Origin: Piezodorus guildinii
Lineage: Eukaryota; Arthropoda; Insecta; Hemiptera; Pentatomidae
NCBI GenBank assembly: GCA_023052935.1
Contig: CM041294.1
Coordinates: 16,064,635 to 16,128,634, forward strand
Length of the DNA stretch: 64,000 bases
Reading direction: 5' to 3'
Shown here: positions 54,131 through 64,000 of the stretch, in pieces
How the letters are laid out: each line of letters begins with the position of its first letter
Position numbering within the stretch: the first letter of the stretch is position 1
Program-made: the position numbers and the translations under genes
Notes under the pieces: generated by a model
The model's database searches: none
The model's input: the letters and a program-made list of their open reading frames with translations, nothing else
Told to the model about the DNA's origin: nothing

Positions 54131-54498
54131 ACCTATCCCTGAATCATAAAAACCGAGACTAGATGTCACCTTTGCGTCTATATTTTGAATATAACTTCTT
54201 AGTAACAACAATCTGTATGTTATATTTTGCAGCTCGGAAGGCAAAAGCGAGAGGAGGAGGGTCGGATGAACGGCTTGGTAAGATATCAGAAAGACATTTT
54301 GAATTTAAGATAGGAGGCGAATTTTGGAGTTCTTCCAGAAATTCCAAGGTTTTGTAACGATTTAGAAACAGTTCTGGGAATGCTGTATCTGAGTCCAAGA
54401 TTTTGGACCCCTTGCTTAAATTTCTTAAGGGGCGATACACGGTTTTTTGGACTAAGCTGACCTGAACTAATGTATTTCAAAGAAAACTTGTATTATTA
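54131..54498 (+). other. Unassigned interval with a possible 45 bp microexon
   Basis: At 54233-54277 a 45 base stretch (ARKAKARGGGSDERL in one frame) is bounded by TTATATTTTGCAG and GTAAGA, both good splice signals on the plus strand. Purine-rich, unlike its surroundings. No family similarity. Could be chance. Confidence 0.25.
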
Positions 54499-55605
54499 TT
54501 TTTACTTTCACTTACCTATATATGAAATATATTGTAAGGGAATGTATGTCGATCGTGAAAATTTTCAAATTCCATTTTTCAACGGAAATACACGTTTTAG
54601 GGTCTCCTGAGTCCAAATAACCAAGTCCCGAAAAGTCTTTGTGTGTGCGGTAACTCCCGGGTGATAACTAAAAGTCCTGTGAAACTGAAATTTCGTATTT
54701 AAGGGAAATATACGCCCGAGATGTTACAAAATCTTTTTCATCAAAACCAGCTGACCGAAAGATGTACTTCATACCATGCATTTTGCACCTTTTTACGATT
54801 TTCTCAAAAACGGCTCTAACGATTTTGATTAAACTTTATACATCGATGTAAAATTTTATGGGATTTAATATGACGTACCTTTAATTTTGTAAATACCAAA
54901 AAAATAACAATAAAATCTTGTTATAAACTATAAAAAACAGGTAAATATATAAGTTGAACTAATTCGATATTCAACTAAACGAGAATATAAAAAAAAAGAT
55001 TTTTAATGCAATTTTTTGTTTTTGAACATAAGAACGTTAATATACATGTATAATATATCTTTGGAAAGCTAAATATTTTAGAACAAATATTATTTTATAC
55101 AGAAAATTGTAAAAGTTGATAAATAGTGATGAAAAGCCGATAAAACTAACATATAGATTTAGAAAATAATATAATCGATTATTTAATAACACATGTTTCG
55201 GAAGAAATCCAGTTGAATTAACTCTTTAAAAATTTATTTTTATCTCTAAAAGTTATATTTTATATAGTTAAGTTTGCTTGTATGATTTTTATTTATTTCC
55301 CAACTTGTATTTATCTTTACTACAGGTTTTGTTTTGATTTGTATCTTGTTGTTTTTATGTTTTATTAATTGTTTTTTTTTTTTTGTATATACTTGAATTT
55401 ATTTATTTCCGATTTTATGTAATTTGACTTTATCATTATTTTCTGTATATATTGTATGAATGTTTACTACACCACTATTACTACTGTTAATTATGTAACA
55501 AATTGTAATATTTCTCAATAAAAAAAAAAAATCCCTAAAAGTATTTAAAAATTCTTGAATTAATATAAATGATGGAGGGAAGTTAAAGCGTGTGTTGCGA
55601 TTTGT
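54499..55605 (-). mobile_element. H-family element interrupted by a LINE 3' UTR
   Basis: Left hairpin end TTTTTACTTTCACTTACCTA at 54499; interior to 55253; then a 278 bp insertion; then the last part (AAATTCTTGAATTAATAT, GATGGAGGGAAGTTAAAGCG, TGTGTTGCG) to ~55605. The subterminal repeat on the right is worn. Confidence 0.8.
55254..55531 (+). mobile_element. Retroposed LINE 3' UTR with 11 bp target duplication
   Basis: Bounded by TCTCTAAAAGT (55243-55253) and TCCCTAAAAGT (55532-55542), one difference. Ends AATAAA plus 12 A. T-rich, no coding sequence; an extreme 5' truncation by target-primed reverse transcription. Confidence 0.82.
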
Positions 55606-56250
55606 TTCTATGAGATCGTAACCTTTTCTGCTTGTTGTTTAATGAAAATATATGAAAATTGTTTATTTAAGTAAAATAGAAAACATTTATCCTTCAATTT
55701 AAAAACAATTAATTATGTTCTTACAATTATATTTGAATAATTATACGCTTAAGCTTAATAATATTAATATAACCATACAATGTGATACTTATAACTATTC
55801 AGTTGGCATTATTGGACGTACTACGCACCATGAAACAGTTGGTATGGTACATCTCATTCATTATTCAAACATACATATGTAAACACTAACGCTGGGCAAC
55901 AGAGATTCGGATTAGTGCCAAGTTCAAATAGCGTTAATATAAGTTAACAAAATAGCATTAATAATAAAACATCAAAAGATAACAATTATCAATATAAATT
56001 AACCAAATAGTATTAATCAATATAATTAGCAAAATATTGCTAGTATTAAACATTCTAAAATCCGTCGACTAAAATAGTGTTTTTTTTAATACTTCTAAAT
56101 AAATATTAGACGACAAACTAAAAATATATTTTTTAAAGCATAATAAAAATAGTCTAATAGCCGACGGAGTAGTTATTAAAATTAAATAAATATTTAAGAC
56201 ATTCAAATTTTCTTAACATCAGTTAATAAAAACTGCCTTTAGGTAATAAT
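55606..56250. other. No recognisable feature
   Basis: Very AT-rich, nothing identified. Confidence 0.35.
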
Positions 56251-56635
56251 TGAGATGTTGATTTCCAAAAGGTACTAAAGAACATTTTTTACAAAATTGA
56301 ATTTTTTACGTATTTGTATTCTCACTACTTAAATGTATCTAAATCTTCTATTTTATTTTATCTAATGAACACCCAAGTTCTTTATAATCGCAATTTAGAA
56401 ATATAATTATTTTCCTAAGGAACTAATTACACATTTAATTTCGTTCAAAATTATACCAATACATCTCATTTCATAACATTAATATGATGTTATTAATATA
56501 CTAAAAAAATAATTCTGGGTTTTAGTGTTAAAAGAATCAAATTAGCTGGTTTAATAATATAGTAATTAATGATTTTCGCACCTCCTGTAAAATTTCATAG
56601 AATGGATATAGTACCTTTAGGAAATCAACGTCTCA
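56251..56635. mobile_element. MITE, copy 2
   Basis: TGAGATGTTGATTTCC at the left, GGAAATCAACGTCTCA at the right; 385 bp. Same interior as 10012-10398 in inverse order (ATAGAATGGATATAGTACC near the right end corresponds to the left part of copy 1). Flanked by AT on both sides (AATAAT / ATTGC), consistent with a 2 bp duplication. Confidence 0.85.
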
Positions 56636-56725
56636 ATTGCTGATTTTATTTCTATTTGTTATGAATTAAAATTAACATATTTCAAATTTAAAACAAACGG
56701 AGTCATTATACTTCTGATTAATGCA

Positions 56726-56729
<4 letters not shown>

Positions 56730-56793
<64 letters not shown>
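56730..56793. repeat. (TA)n microsatellite
   Basis: Pure TA array of about 62 bases. Confidence 0.95.
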
Positions 56794-56796
<3 letters not shown>

Positions 56797-57645
56797 TTTA
56801 AAAATAATTGATTTTAATAATAATTTGTCATGTCAGCATTGGTAGTTTAGTTTTTAATAATTTACATCTTTGTTTATATTGTGTTTTTAAAATATATTTT
56901 CGGTTAAAAATACGTTTAATTTTTCCAATCTGTTGTTTAGGGAACCATTAGGAAAAGTGTCTAACACAGTTATCTTATTTATTTATTTTTTATTTTAAAA
57001 GTTGTTGAAAATCAGCAAATGATAACTGGAAATGAATGATATTAATTAATGATTTTATTTTCAAAGATATGATATGGCTAAAAGAAAAAAAAAAAAAATA
57101 TCAAGCATGTAGAACTACTGGAAAGTAAATTCATAAATATATTATGCTGTTGAATATTTAAACATATAAAATTTAACTGCTTAATATAAATTAAACATTT
57201 TAATATTTAATATAAACTTAATTTTTGTTTGGAGGTAAAATGTAGAGATATATATGTAGCCGTTATTTTTTTAATGGTAATAAATTTCTAGCTTTATCGA
57301 ACAGCCATAAAATCTTTTATAGCACCGTTATGTTTTCATCCTTTTAGAACTACATAAAAAATATTTAAGGCAGAGTTTATTTAATTTATTCAATACATTA
57401 GTGATTTCGTTTGTATCAGAATTAAATTAATTTATCACGGTACCTGACTTCATAATTTATTCGTAATCTTGGCAATGGATATGAGAGATTATTGTTTTTA
57501 AATCATTCATAGCATATGGAGCTTAGGCATAGGGAAGTAAGGAATATATAGAAACTGAAAAACTTTTATATTATTACATTAAAAAATTATTTAGCCTGCC
57601 ACAAGCCACACCGTAATACCTGGTACACATCGAAACAAAAATAGT
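56794..57645. other. No recognisable feature
   Basis: Very AT-rich. Confidence 0.35.
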
Positions 57646-57649
57646 CCCA

Positions 57650-58284
57650 ATGTTCGTGGAAACATTAAAAATTCAAAATAACTACATTCTAAAAGTTAAT
57701 AATAATAGACTGCCACATTTCATAAATGAGGAAGTCATCAAACAAAATATTTTCTGGATTAAAGATGTAAGAGAACTGGCTGAAAAACATAATATTTCTA
57801 TAGACATTCAACTTAAAAACAAATATAACTGGGCTCTAATCTTACAGCAATGTGGACAATCACTGATAGGTATTTATAGATCAAAATTTTTACAAAGGGC
57901 TATAGTCTCAGAGAAAATGGTTGTATAAAAAAACTTAGATCATGATAATGGGACGCAATATTTTTTTTATACCAAATTAAGTTTTAATGGGGCGAAATGG
58001 ATATTTAAAGTTAGATGTGAATTAGTATACCTCAACTATAATAGATTTTGGTCAAATGACAATGTGATGTGTTCCTTGTAATAGAAAAGAAGTAGAAAAT
58101 ACCTTCATTTCCTCGCCACATGTCCCATTTTATCTGAAATTAGAATAAGGTGTTTCGGAAAGAATTATTTAAACACCGATGAAGTAAACTATCTTAATGG
58201 ACAGAGCTGTATGGCTGCGTATAAATTTTGTAAAATAGCATGGCCCTACAGATATAAACTTATAAAAGAGTTTAACTATATTTA
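57650..58284 (+). pseudogene. LINE C-terminal domain (third lineage)
   Basis: An open stretch of 92 codons (MFVETLKIQNNYILKVNNNR, FWIKDVRELAEKHNISIDIQ, NKYNWALILQQCG), a stop at 57926, then NNRFWSNDNVMCSLCN-like Cys-rich sequence and, in a shifted frame, HFLATCPILSEIRIRCFGKN, EVNYLNGQSCMAAYKFCKIA and RYKLIKEFNYI. CxxC...HFL..CP is the zinc-knuckle-like end found in several arthropod LINEs. RT not present. Confidence 0.6.
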
Positions 58285-58890
58285 AAAATTGTAATATATT
58301 TATATATATGTAATTGTTTATTATTATTGTTATTGTTTTGAGCCTAATAATGAAATAGTTGAATCAGTGAGTGAGATTATTTTACTGTTATTGTGTAGTG
58401 TATTGTATATGAATATAGTTACTGTTATATAAATTGTAAAATAAAATTGGGAAAAATATTGCTTTTCATAAGATTGAAGCCATATTTACATGATTTTCAC
58501 TAGCAAGAAGTTCAATCTGATTTTAAATGAGTATTGATATTTCAAACTCCTTTCGTATAAATTTATTGAAATGTAGTTTTTTCTACAAATGACCTATAAT
58601 TTTTATTGTATTATAGCGGCACAATACTTTACCTTACAGGGCACTACATGAGATGAGCTGGACCGCAGCCAGCACCACATGCCAAGGTGACTCTGCCAAT
58701 TCTTTGTCCGTTGAACCCAAGAAGGCTTAGTAGGTAGATCGGATAAAGTATGATAACACTATAAACTATTATGTTTTGTTAAACTCCCAGGAACCGAAGA
58801 ACTTCCAAAATGCAAAAAGTTGGCTAAATCTTGTTTCGACTTGTTAGTGTAAACTATAGTCTATAGAAAATAATAAAACAAACAGATACA
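58285..58890. other. No recognisable feature
   Basis: 58630-58760 is slightly GC-richer but shows no similarity. Confidence 0.35.
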
Positions 58891-58894
58891 AGGG

Positions 58895-58945
58895 AAAAAT
58901 CTGATGTGTGCCAAACGCGCCTTTCCCTCACCTCGGTATGAAATA
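58895..58945 (+). repeat. Diverged H-like terminus
   Basis: AAAAATCTGATGTGTGCCAA, ACGCGCCTTTCCCTCACCTC parallels the H start (AAAAATCTGGTGCGGGCAAC, ACGACTTTCACTTACCTCC). It suggests a related family with the same kind of 5' end. Confidence 0.45.
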
Positions 58946-59012
58946 TAAACTTAAAATTTATTAAACAAACTTAATGATGATAGGAATTGTTATAAATATT
59001 TTTAGAAACACA

Positions 59013-59890
59013 TTTTACTTTCAGTTACTATATATAGTAAGGGGAAGTATTGCGATCGTGAAAATTTTTGAATTACAGTTTTCAACGGAAATACACGTTT
59101 TAGGGTCCCCTGAGTCCAAATAACCAAGTCCCGCAAAAAGGTCTGTGTGTGTGGTAAATCCCGGACAGAAACGGTAAGTCCTGTGAAACTGAAATTTCAT
59201 ATTTAAGACAATATACGCCCGAGACGTGACAAAACGTTTTTCATCAAAATGAGCTTACCAGAAAAGGCACTTTTTACCATGCATTTTGCACTTTTTTTTC
59301 GATTTTCTCAAAAACGGTTCCGACGATTTTGATTAAACTCGCTACATCGATGTAAAATTTAATGGGCTTTAATATCATGTAGGTTTTATTCTGATTAAAT
59401 GATTTGACTGGGCTTAAATGCCGATATTTTACGATAGTACTAAGTAGATTCAATAAAAATAACTATATTATCTTGTTAACGCTGATGAAAAACAGGTAAA
59501 TATATAAATTGAATAAATTTGATACTCAACTAAAGGAGAAAACACAAAAAATATTTTATTAATGCAATTTTTCGATTTTGAACATAAGAGCAGTAATATA
59601 CATGTATGATATACCGTTGGAAAGCTAAAGATTTTAGAAAAAATATTATCTTATACTCAAGCTTTTAAAAGTTAATAGAGAGTGATGAAAAGAAGATAAA
59701 ACTAACTGATTATTTTAGATAATAATATAATAGATTTTTTTAATAAAACACATGTTACTATATTAATTCAATTTAATTAATTCTTTAATAGTTTCACGTA
59801 TTTTTATTTCTTACTGCATTTGAAAATTCTTTCATTGATTTTTAAAACGGAGGTAAGTGAAAGTCGTGTGTTGCCCGCACCAGATTTTTT
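59013..59890 (-). mobile_element. H-family element, full length
   Basis: Left hairpin end TTTTACTTTCAGTTACTATA, TATAGTAAGGGGAAGTATTG; right end AACGGAGGTAAGTGAAAGTC, GTGTTGCCCGCACCAGATTT. 878 bp. One of the least damaged copies. Confidence 0.9.
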
Positions 59891-59944
59891 AGATTAATTA
59901 AGATAAAACTTATACTGAAACGCCTATATCTCATCCTAGATACT

Positions 59945-60890
59945 AATTCCATAATTCCTGACCACCAGTTTGGATTCAGAACGTCCCATTCCACTATCCA
60001 GCTATGTCATCGTGTGGGTGGACTTTGTCTTGTCTACATTAGACCGCGGCTTGTAATGCTTTCCTTCCTCGATGTAGAACAGGCCTTTGACCGCCGAGTC
60101 TGGTACATGGGATTGCTTTACAAACTCCGCAAATTCCTCCCCCCCTACATACTTCCTTATCATCCAGTCCTACCTCACTGGCAGATCCTTCAAAGTAAAT
60201 CATAATGATTCCTTTCATCCATTTTTAGTCAGATTGCTGGTGTTACTCAAGGCAGTATCCTAGAACCCATCCTTTACACAGTTTATACAGCTGATATCCC
60301 ATCCCATCCTAACACTTTCCTTTCTACCTATGCGGAAGACACATGTGTGTTATCAGTCAATACTAATCCAACTATTGCCTCTCAAACTCTCGAATCCTAC
60401 CTCAGAGACCTAGAGGTATGGTGTCAGAACTAGATAATTAAAATTAATGTCAAAAAATCCAAACAAATTACCTTTACCCTTCGTCGTAAGCCTATGACAT
60501 TCTGCCCTACTGTCTCCTTCAAGAATACTCTTCTTATCCCGGTTGAACAGATCCGATATCTAGGACTGCACCTTGACAAACGCCTTACTCGGAACCCTCA
60601 CACAAGACTGAAACGACAAGAAACTGCACGATATTTTCGACTACTTCAACATGTACTAAACAAACGTTCTTCCAATTAACTACAAAAGACTTATCTACAT
60701 GACTATCATAAGAACGATATGGACTTACGGAGTAGAGCTTTGGGGCTCTACTAAACCATCGAATTCTTCCCGTATCCATTCCCTACAATCCATAAAGACC
60801 TCAATATTCCGTATGTTACTGATTTGGCCCGATCTAGATACCATTCCTTTTATGACTAAACTCCATTCCCACCCTAATCCTCTTGTTTCT
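59945..60890 (+). pseudogene. Jockey-clade LINE fragment with mutated catalytic box
   Basis: Starts at the fingers (IIPDHQFGFRTSHSTIQLCH), FLDVEQAFDRRVWYMGLLYK with an extra codon in DR(R)VW, a shift, GVTQGSILEPILYTVYTADI, YAEDTCVLS where YADD has become YAED, a stop replacing Trp/Asn in QN*IIKI, then IRYLGLHLDKRLTRNPHTRL, a frameshift at about 60672, TIIRTIWTYGVELWGSTKPS and a ~60 bp deletion before LARSRYHSF. Inactive. Same family as 33148-35025. Confidence 0.92.
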
Positions 60891-60975
60891 GAAAGACTGG
60901 AAAAGAGAAAGACTGGTGAGCCCCATCAACCCTACTAGAAGAGACTCTCACTCCCATGGGACTTAGAAAAAAAAA
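60891..60975 (+). repeat. SINE-D-like 3' end
   Basis: GAAAGACTGGTGAGCCCCAT, CCTACTAGAAGAGACTCTCA, CTCCCATGGGACTTAG plus poly-A, matching 51175-51266. It replaces the normal Jockey 3' UTR here. Confidence 0.65.
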
Positions 60976-61425
60976 TCATCTTAAACATATGTTTGCTCTT
61001 TTGTGCTCAAACGTTTATTGATTCCGGATCCGCCGCAATCCCTAACTGTGAGGGTAACCAACGATATGTCCGGATAATACTTCTTCCATACTTTTATTGT
61101 TAAGATTCAAATTCTAATAGTTGTGTTTCTTTCAAACGATTTTATACCCTTATTTATTCCTAGAAATAGAGAAGATTACCATGATTATTCCTTAAAAAAT
61201 GATATTGTGGAAATTAAACTTCTATCGGAAGCAGTATACCATTTTCCTAAGCAAACAGTTCTAAATTAGTCAGTTTATTTATTTGATAGTTACATGAATT
61301 ATTATAAAAATTATAGAATAGTATAGAAACGATACACTTTTCTTTTTAATCTAGATATTTATTTTATTTTTTTCACCATTACGACTTCGTATAGAAGGAA
61401 ATCGACGAGGTAATTTTGAATTATA
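60976..61425. other. No recognisable feature
   Basis: Nothing identified. Confidence 0.35.
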
Positions 61426-61877
61426 ATAATAAGAATAGGCTTACCGAACCTGAAGGTTCGATGCCGATACCACCAAACTTCGCCTGCACAGACTCGTCCA
61501 ATGTTCGTCGGTCAAGCCTAAGCCCCCGAGATCAGCCTTAATGACCATCGACGCTTCGGCCTACCTTTCGGACGCCTACCAGTCGGTTCAGCGAATACCG
61601 ACTTTCTCGGAATCAGTTCTCAACAACTTTACGCGCCCATTATAAGACTCCGCGATGCTATCAACTCAATTATATTCACGGGGTACAAACTTCGTAATTC
61701 CGCGTTGTGCAACCTTCTAAACTCTCCAGTGGCCTCATCTCTTTTCGGATCAAATATTTTACGCAGTAGCTTATTTTCGAAAACCTTAAGCCGTTGTTCA
61801 TCCTTCAAAGTAAGCGGCCACGTTCCACATCCGTAAAGAACCATCGGAAGAATAATAGTTTTATAAATTCTAACTGA
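61426..61877 (-). pseudogene. RTE-like LINE 3' end
   Basis: Minus strand: (V)LYGCGTWPLTLKDEQRLKVF, ENKLLRKIFDPKRDEATGEF and RRLHNAELRSLYPVNIIELI, then the C-terminal basic tail out of frame. (TTA)n-type tail at 61421-61436. Fourth copy of the 30421 family, again on the minus strand. Confidence 0.87.
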
Positions 61878-62225
61878 TCAGTGTTGTTATGTTGTATGAT
61901 CTTTGTGACACGAGATAAAAATTATTATCCTAGTTGACACCATTCAGTGCTTGGAATTTCCTATCTAATGCGATATTCCTCCTCAGCAGCTGTAGGGTTA
62001 TGCATATTCATAAGGTGATATATTGCATAAATTTATCAGTCTTCGATCCGAACCGCTTTCAGAATGCATAAATTTGCTTTTTTTCGCATTCCTGATAATT
62101 TTTTTTTTTCATCTTATTCTCCATTTTAGATGCTACCTAAGGTTTTCAAGGAATGTTTGTTTATCAGGTAGTCGCAGAAGAGTAATACAGCTATCAGATA
62201 AAAAGGGTTGTATTACTTCATTTCA
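61878..62225. other. No recognisable feature
   Basis: Nothing identified. Confidence 0.35.
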
Positions 62226-62340
62226 TAAATTTACAACTGTATTGTTAGTGCATCAATAAAATAAACTGTGAGATAAATACATGAAAAATAAGTGAGGGTA
62301 GACTTTCCATTGGCAGCACTCCGGTAGGTAACCTAAACTA
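62226..62340 (-). pseudogene. Jockey LINE 3' UTR, part before the mariner
   Basis: CATTGGCAGCACTC corresponds to the 3' UTR/C-terminus border of the copy at 35276-35935 (CCATTGGCAGCACTCTTTGG). The element continues after the mariner at 63215. Confidence 0.75.
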
Positions 62341-63212
62341 ATGGGTTGTTTCACATGGTCCCCTTTTTATAGTTTCTAAAATACATAAAGGATTTCGCAG
62401 GTCTCTGTTGTTTCTTCCCGAATGTTTACATATTTAAAGTAAACTCTACTTTTGAATTATAAACATTAGCTTCCCAATCAATTACCCACTTTTAAGTATA
62501 CCTCCAAATATGAACATGGAAACACGCGATTTTAGAGTAATATTCTTGTACGAGTTTAAACTCGGCCATTCAGCAGCTGAGTTCGCTAGAAATATTTGCA
62601 AGGCGTTTGGGGAAGGGAGTGTTGATGAACGGACCATTCGCCGTTGGTCTGCTAAGTTTTCAGCTGGAGATACCGACTTGGAAAACTTGCCCCGAGGAAG
62701 ACCTCCGTCCGTAATAGACAACGATGTCCTCAAACATACAGTAGAAGGAAACCCCTACCACACAGTTAAAGGATTCTCAGCACAACTAAATGCAAGTGCA
62801 TCTACCATTCCCAGACATTTAATGTGTATTGGGAAAGTAAAAAAGCTCGATACATGGGTACCACATGATCTCATTGAGCGGCAGCAAGACCCCATGTTTC
62901 AAAACATACCGCGCAAAAATTGAAAGAACTAGGCTAACAAGTTCTTCCGCACCCACCATATTCTCCCGGCTTGTATCCAACAGATAACCCCACCTGTTCA
63001 GGAATTTAGACAACTTCATCAAAGGAAAACTTTTTGAAAATGATGATTAAGTGAAAAGTGCGTTTTTAGATTTGGTTTCACTTCAAAGCTCAGAGTTTTT
63101 TAGTTTGGGGATAAAAAAGTTGCTGTCACGTTGGGAGAAATGTGTTTTCATATCGTATTTTTAATAAAAATCCTTTACCTTGAAAACGGACATTTTATGT
63201 GACACAACCCAT
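62341..63212 (+). mobile_element. Mariner element, internally deleted, nested in a Jockey copy
   Basis: Ends ATGGGTTGTTTCACATG and CATGTGACACAACCCAT (the latter as TTTTATGTGACACAACCCAT), TA on both sides (62339-62340, 63213-63214). The transposase N-terminus is open from 62510: MNMETRDFRVIFLYEFKLGH, SAAEFARNICKAFGEGSVDE, RTIRRWSAKFSAGDTDLENL, PRGRPPSVIDNDVLKHTVEG (two helix-turn-helix units), WVPHDLIERQ. It is then fused to the sequence that follows the second catalytic Asp (ARPHVSKHTAQKLKEL in the next frame) and to a worn C-terminus. The core with the first two Asp residues is deleted. N-terminal DNA-binding domain could still be made as a 137 aa protein. Confidence 0.92.
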
Positions 63213-63214
63213 TA

Positions 63215-63535
63215 GAAGGTCTTGGGGCCATCTTCTTTTCAGACACCTCGTAGGATTGTCAGAAATAGAAGAGGGAGCAAGGATTTAACCTAGTGGGAGT
63301 GGAGTTTGTCATGGAAGGATTGATACCTGGTTCGGGCCAAATCAGCTACATATGGGATATTAAGGTCTTTATGGATGGGCTTATTCGTGACAAAGTAAGG
63401 AGCGTTGAGGCTTTTTTGAAGGATTTTGGATTGTTAGGATCGAATACAGGAAGAATTTAATGGTTTAGTAGAGGCCCATAGCTCAACTGTGTGAGTTCAG
63501 ATAATTCTTAGAACGGTGATATAGATGAGTCAAGA
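63215..63535 (-). pseudogene. Jockey LINE C-terminus, part after the mariner
   Basis: Minus strand: IYITVLRIIWTHTVELWAST, KPLNSSCIRS, SKILQKSLNAPYFVTNKPIH and KDLNIPYVADLARTRYQSFH, with stops. Joins 62226-62340. Confidence 0.85.
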
Positions 63536-63639
63536 CAGAGAAAAGAAATTTAATATTTATTCTATAAAATTTTCAATTTATAATTCCCATGCAATAAGCA
63601 AATATGTTAACAGCTGAATTAGCGGCTTATCTCTGTAAA

Positions 63640-63925
63640 GTGAGTTGAATGATTAGCATATCACTTGGTCACCGCCTGCGTAGTCGTCGGAGCGGACTGT
63701 AAGGTAGGGCATTTGAATGTTTTTGTTAGTGGTTAGTTTTTTATGTTAGACTTTGGCGGAAGTTATTGTATTGTTCTTTAGCAGTGACTGAAATCGTTGG
63801 AATGTTAAAGTCGTTATTTATTTGTCATGTGTCACGTAGGAACAGTGCGTCCAATATTTTACGAAGCACTTTCGACTAAAAAGACTGAATTGATTGAATT
63901 TTTTATATTTTAGCAGAAAATATGT
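63640..63925 (-). pseudogene. Another Jockey-type LINE C-terminus
   Basis: Minus strand: SKVLRKILDALFLRDT, stop, QINNDFNIPTISVTAKEQYN, NFRQSLT and PLRRLRRR. Same block order as the Jockey C-terminus (SKILRKILN, KDLNIP, RYRSF, RRLKR), but a different family. Confidence 0.7.
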
Positions 63926-63937
63926 TTAATTATTTTA

Positions 63938-64000
63938 AAAATCTGGTGCGGGAAACACACGACTTTCACCTACCTCCGTTTTTAGAATCGATTAAAGAAT
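63938..64000 (+). mobile_element. H-family element, start only (cut by window end)
   Basis: AAAAATCTGGTGCGGGAAAC, ACACGACTTTCACCTACC, TCCGTTTTTAGAATCGATT: the TC-type terminus of H, running out of the window. Confidence 0.85.

Overview
The window is AT-rich, intron-like animal DNA, probably from an insect. One exon looks like real host coding sequence: minus strand, 8268-8411, the end of the PAS domain of an ELK-type (KCNH) voltage-gated potassium channel, with clean splice signals on both sides. The rest is best read as intron of that gene (or flank) made of layered transposons, tandem repeats, long TA arrays and large inverted repeats. The mix of Jockey, RTE-like and I-like LINEs, tRNA-derived SINEs, mariner, Helitron and a Gypsy remnant fits an insect, perhaps a hemipteran; the order is only a guess.

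Layout. 0-5.6 kb: minisatellite, a 1 kb palindrome of SINE modules, a low-copy repeat (called Y here), two SINE families and the first copies of an abundant ~0.9 kb repeat with subterminal inverted repeats and a terminal hairpin (called H, Helentron/DINE-1-like). 6.9-13 kb: mariner remnant, a hammerhead-like motif, the ELK exon, a MITE inside repeat Y, a Jockey fragment, and an H copy split by a SINE. 14-21.5 kb: SINEs, LINE 3' ends and H copies. 21.5-27.8 kb: a large palindrome with ~2 kb ancestral arms, each carrying a mariner copy; a young 1.17 kb LTR element entered the left arm and a LINE 3' end entered the right, so each arm preserves the other's empty site. 28.6-31.5 kb: another inverted repeat, a Helitron fragment that still codes for part of a PIF1-like helicase, and an RTE-like LINE with its target duplication. 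32-42.5 kb: several LINE remnants, a non-autonomous Helitron and hammerhead-like inverted pairs. 42.6-64 kb: more H copies, a second Helitron, a ~180 bp tandem repeat split by an RTE-like LINE, a MITE, Jockey remnants and a mariner nested in a Jockey copy.

How parts relate. No operon or pathway is present. Elements duplicated by others, or nested with target duplications or empty sites, give a readable order of events. Two rolling-circle lineages coexist: canonical Helitrons (TC start, CTAG end after a GC hairpin, A^T insertion) and the H family. Hammerhead-like cores typical of Penelope-like elements occur at several sites, two of them as inverted pairs, without any recognisable Penelope reverse transcriptase. 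Coordinates of repeat edges are approximate unless a target duplication or terminal repeat fixes them; everything was read by eye, without alignment or database search.
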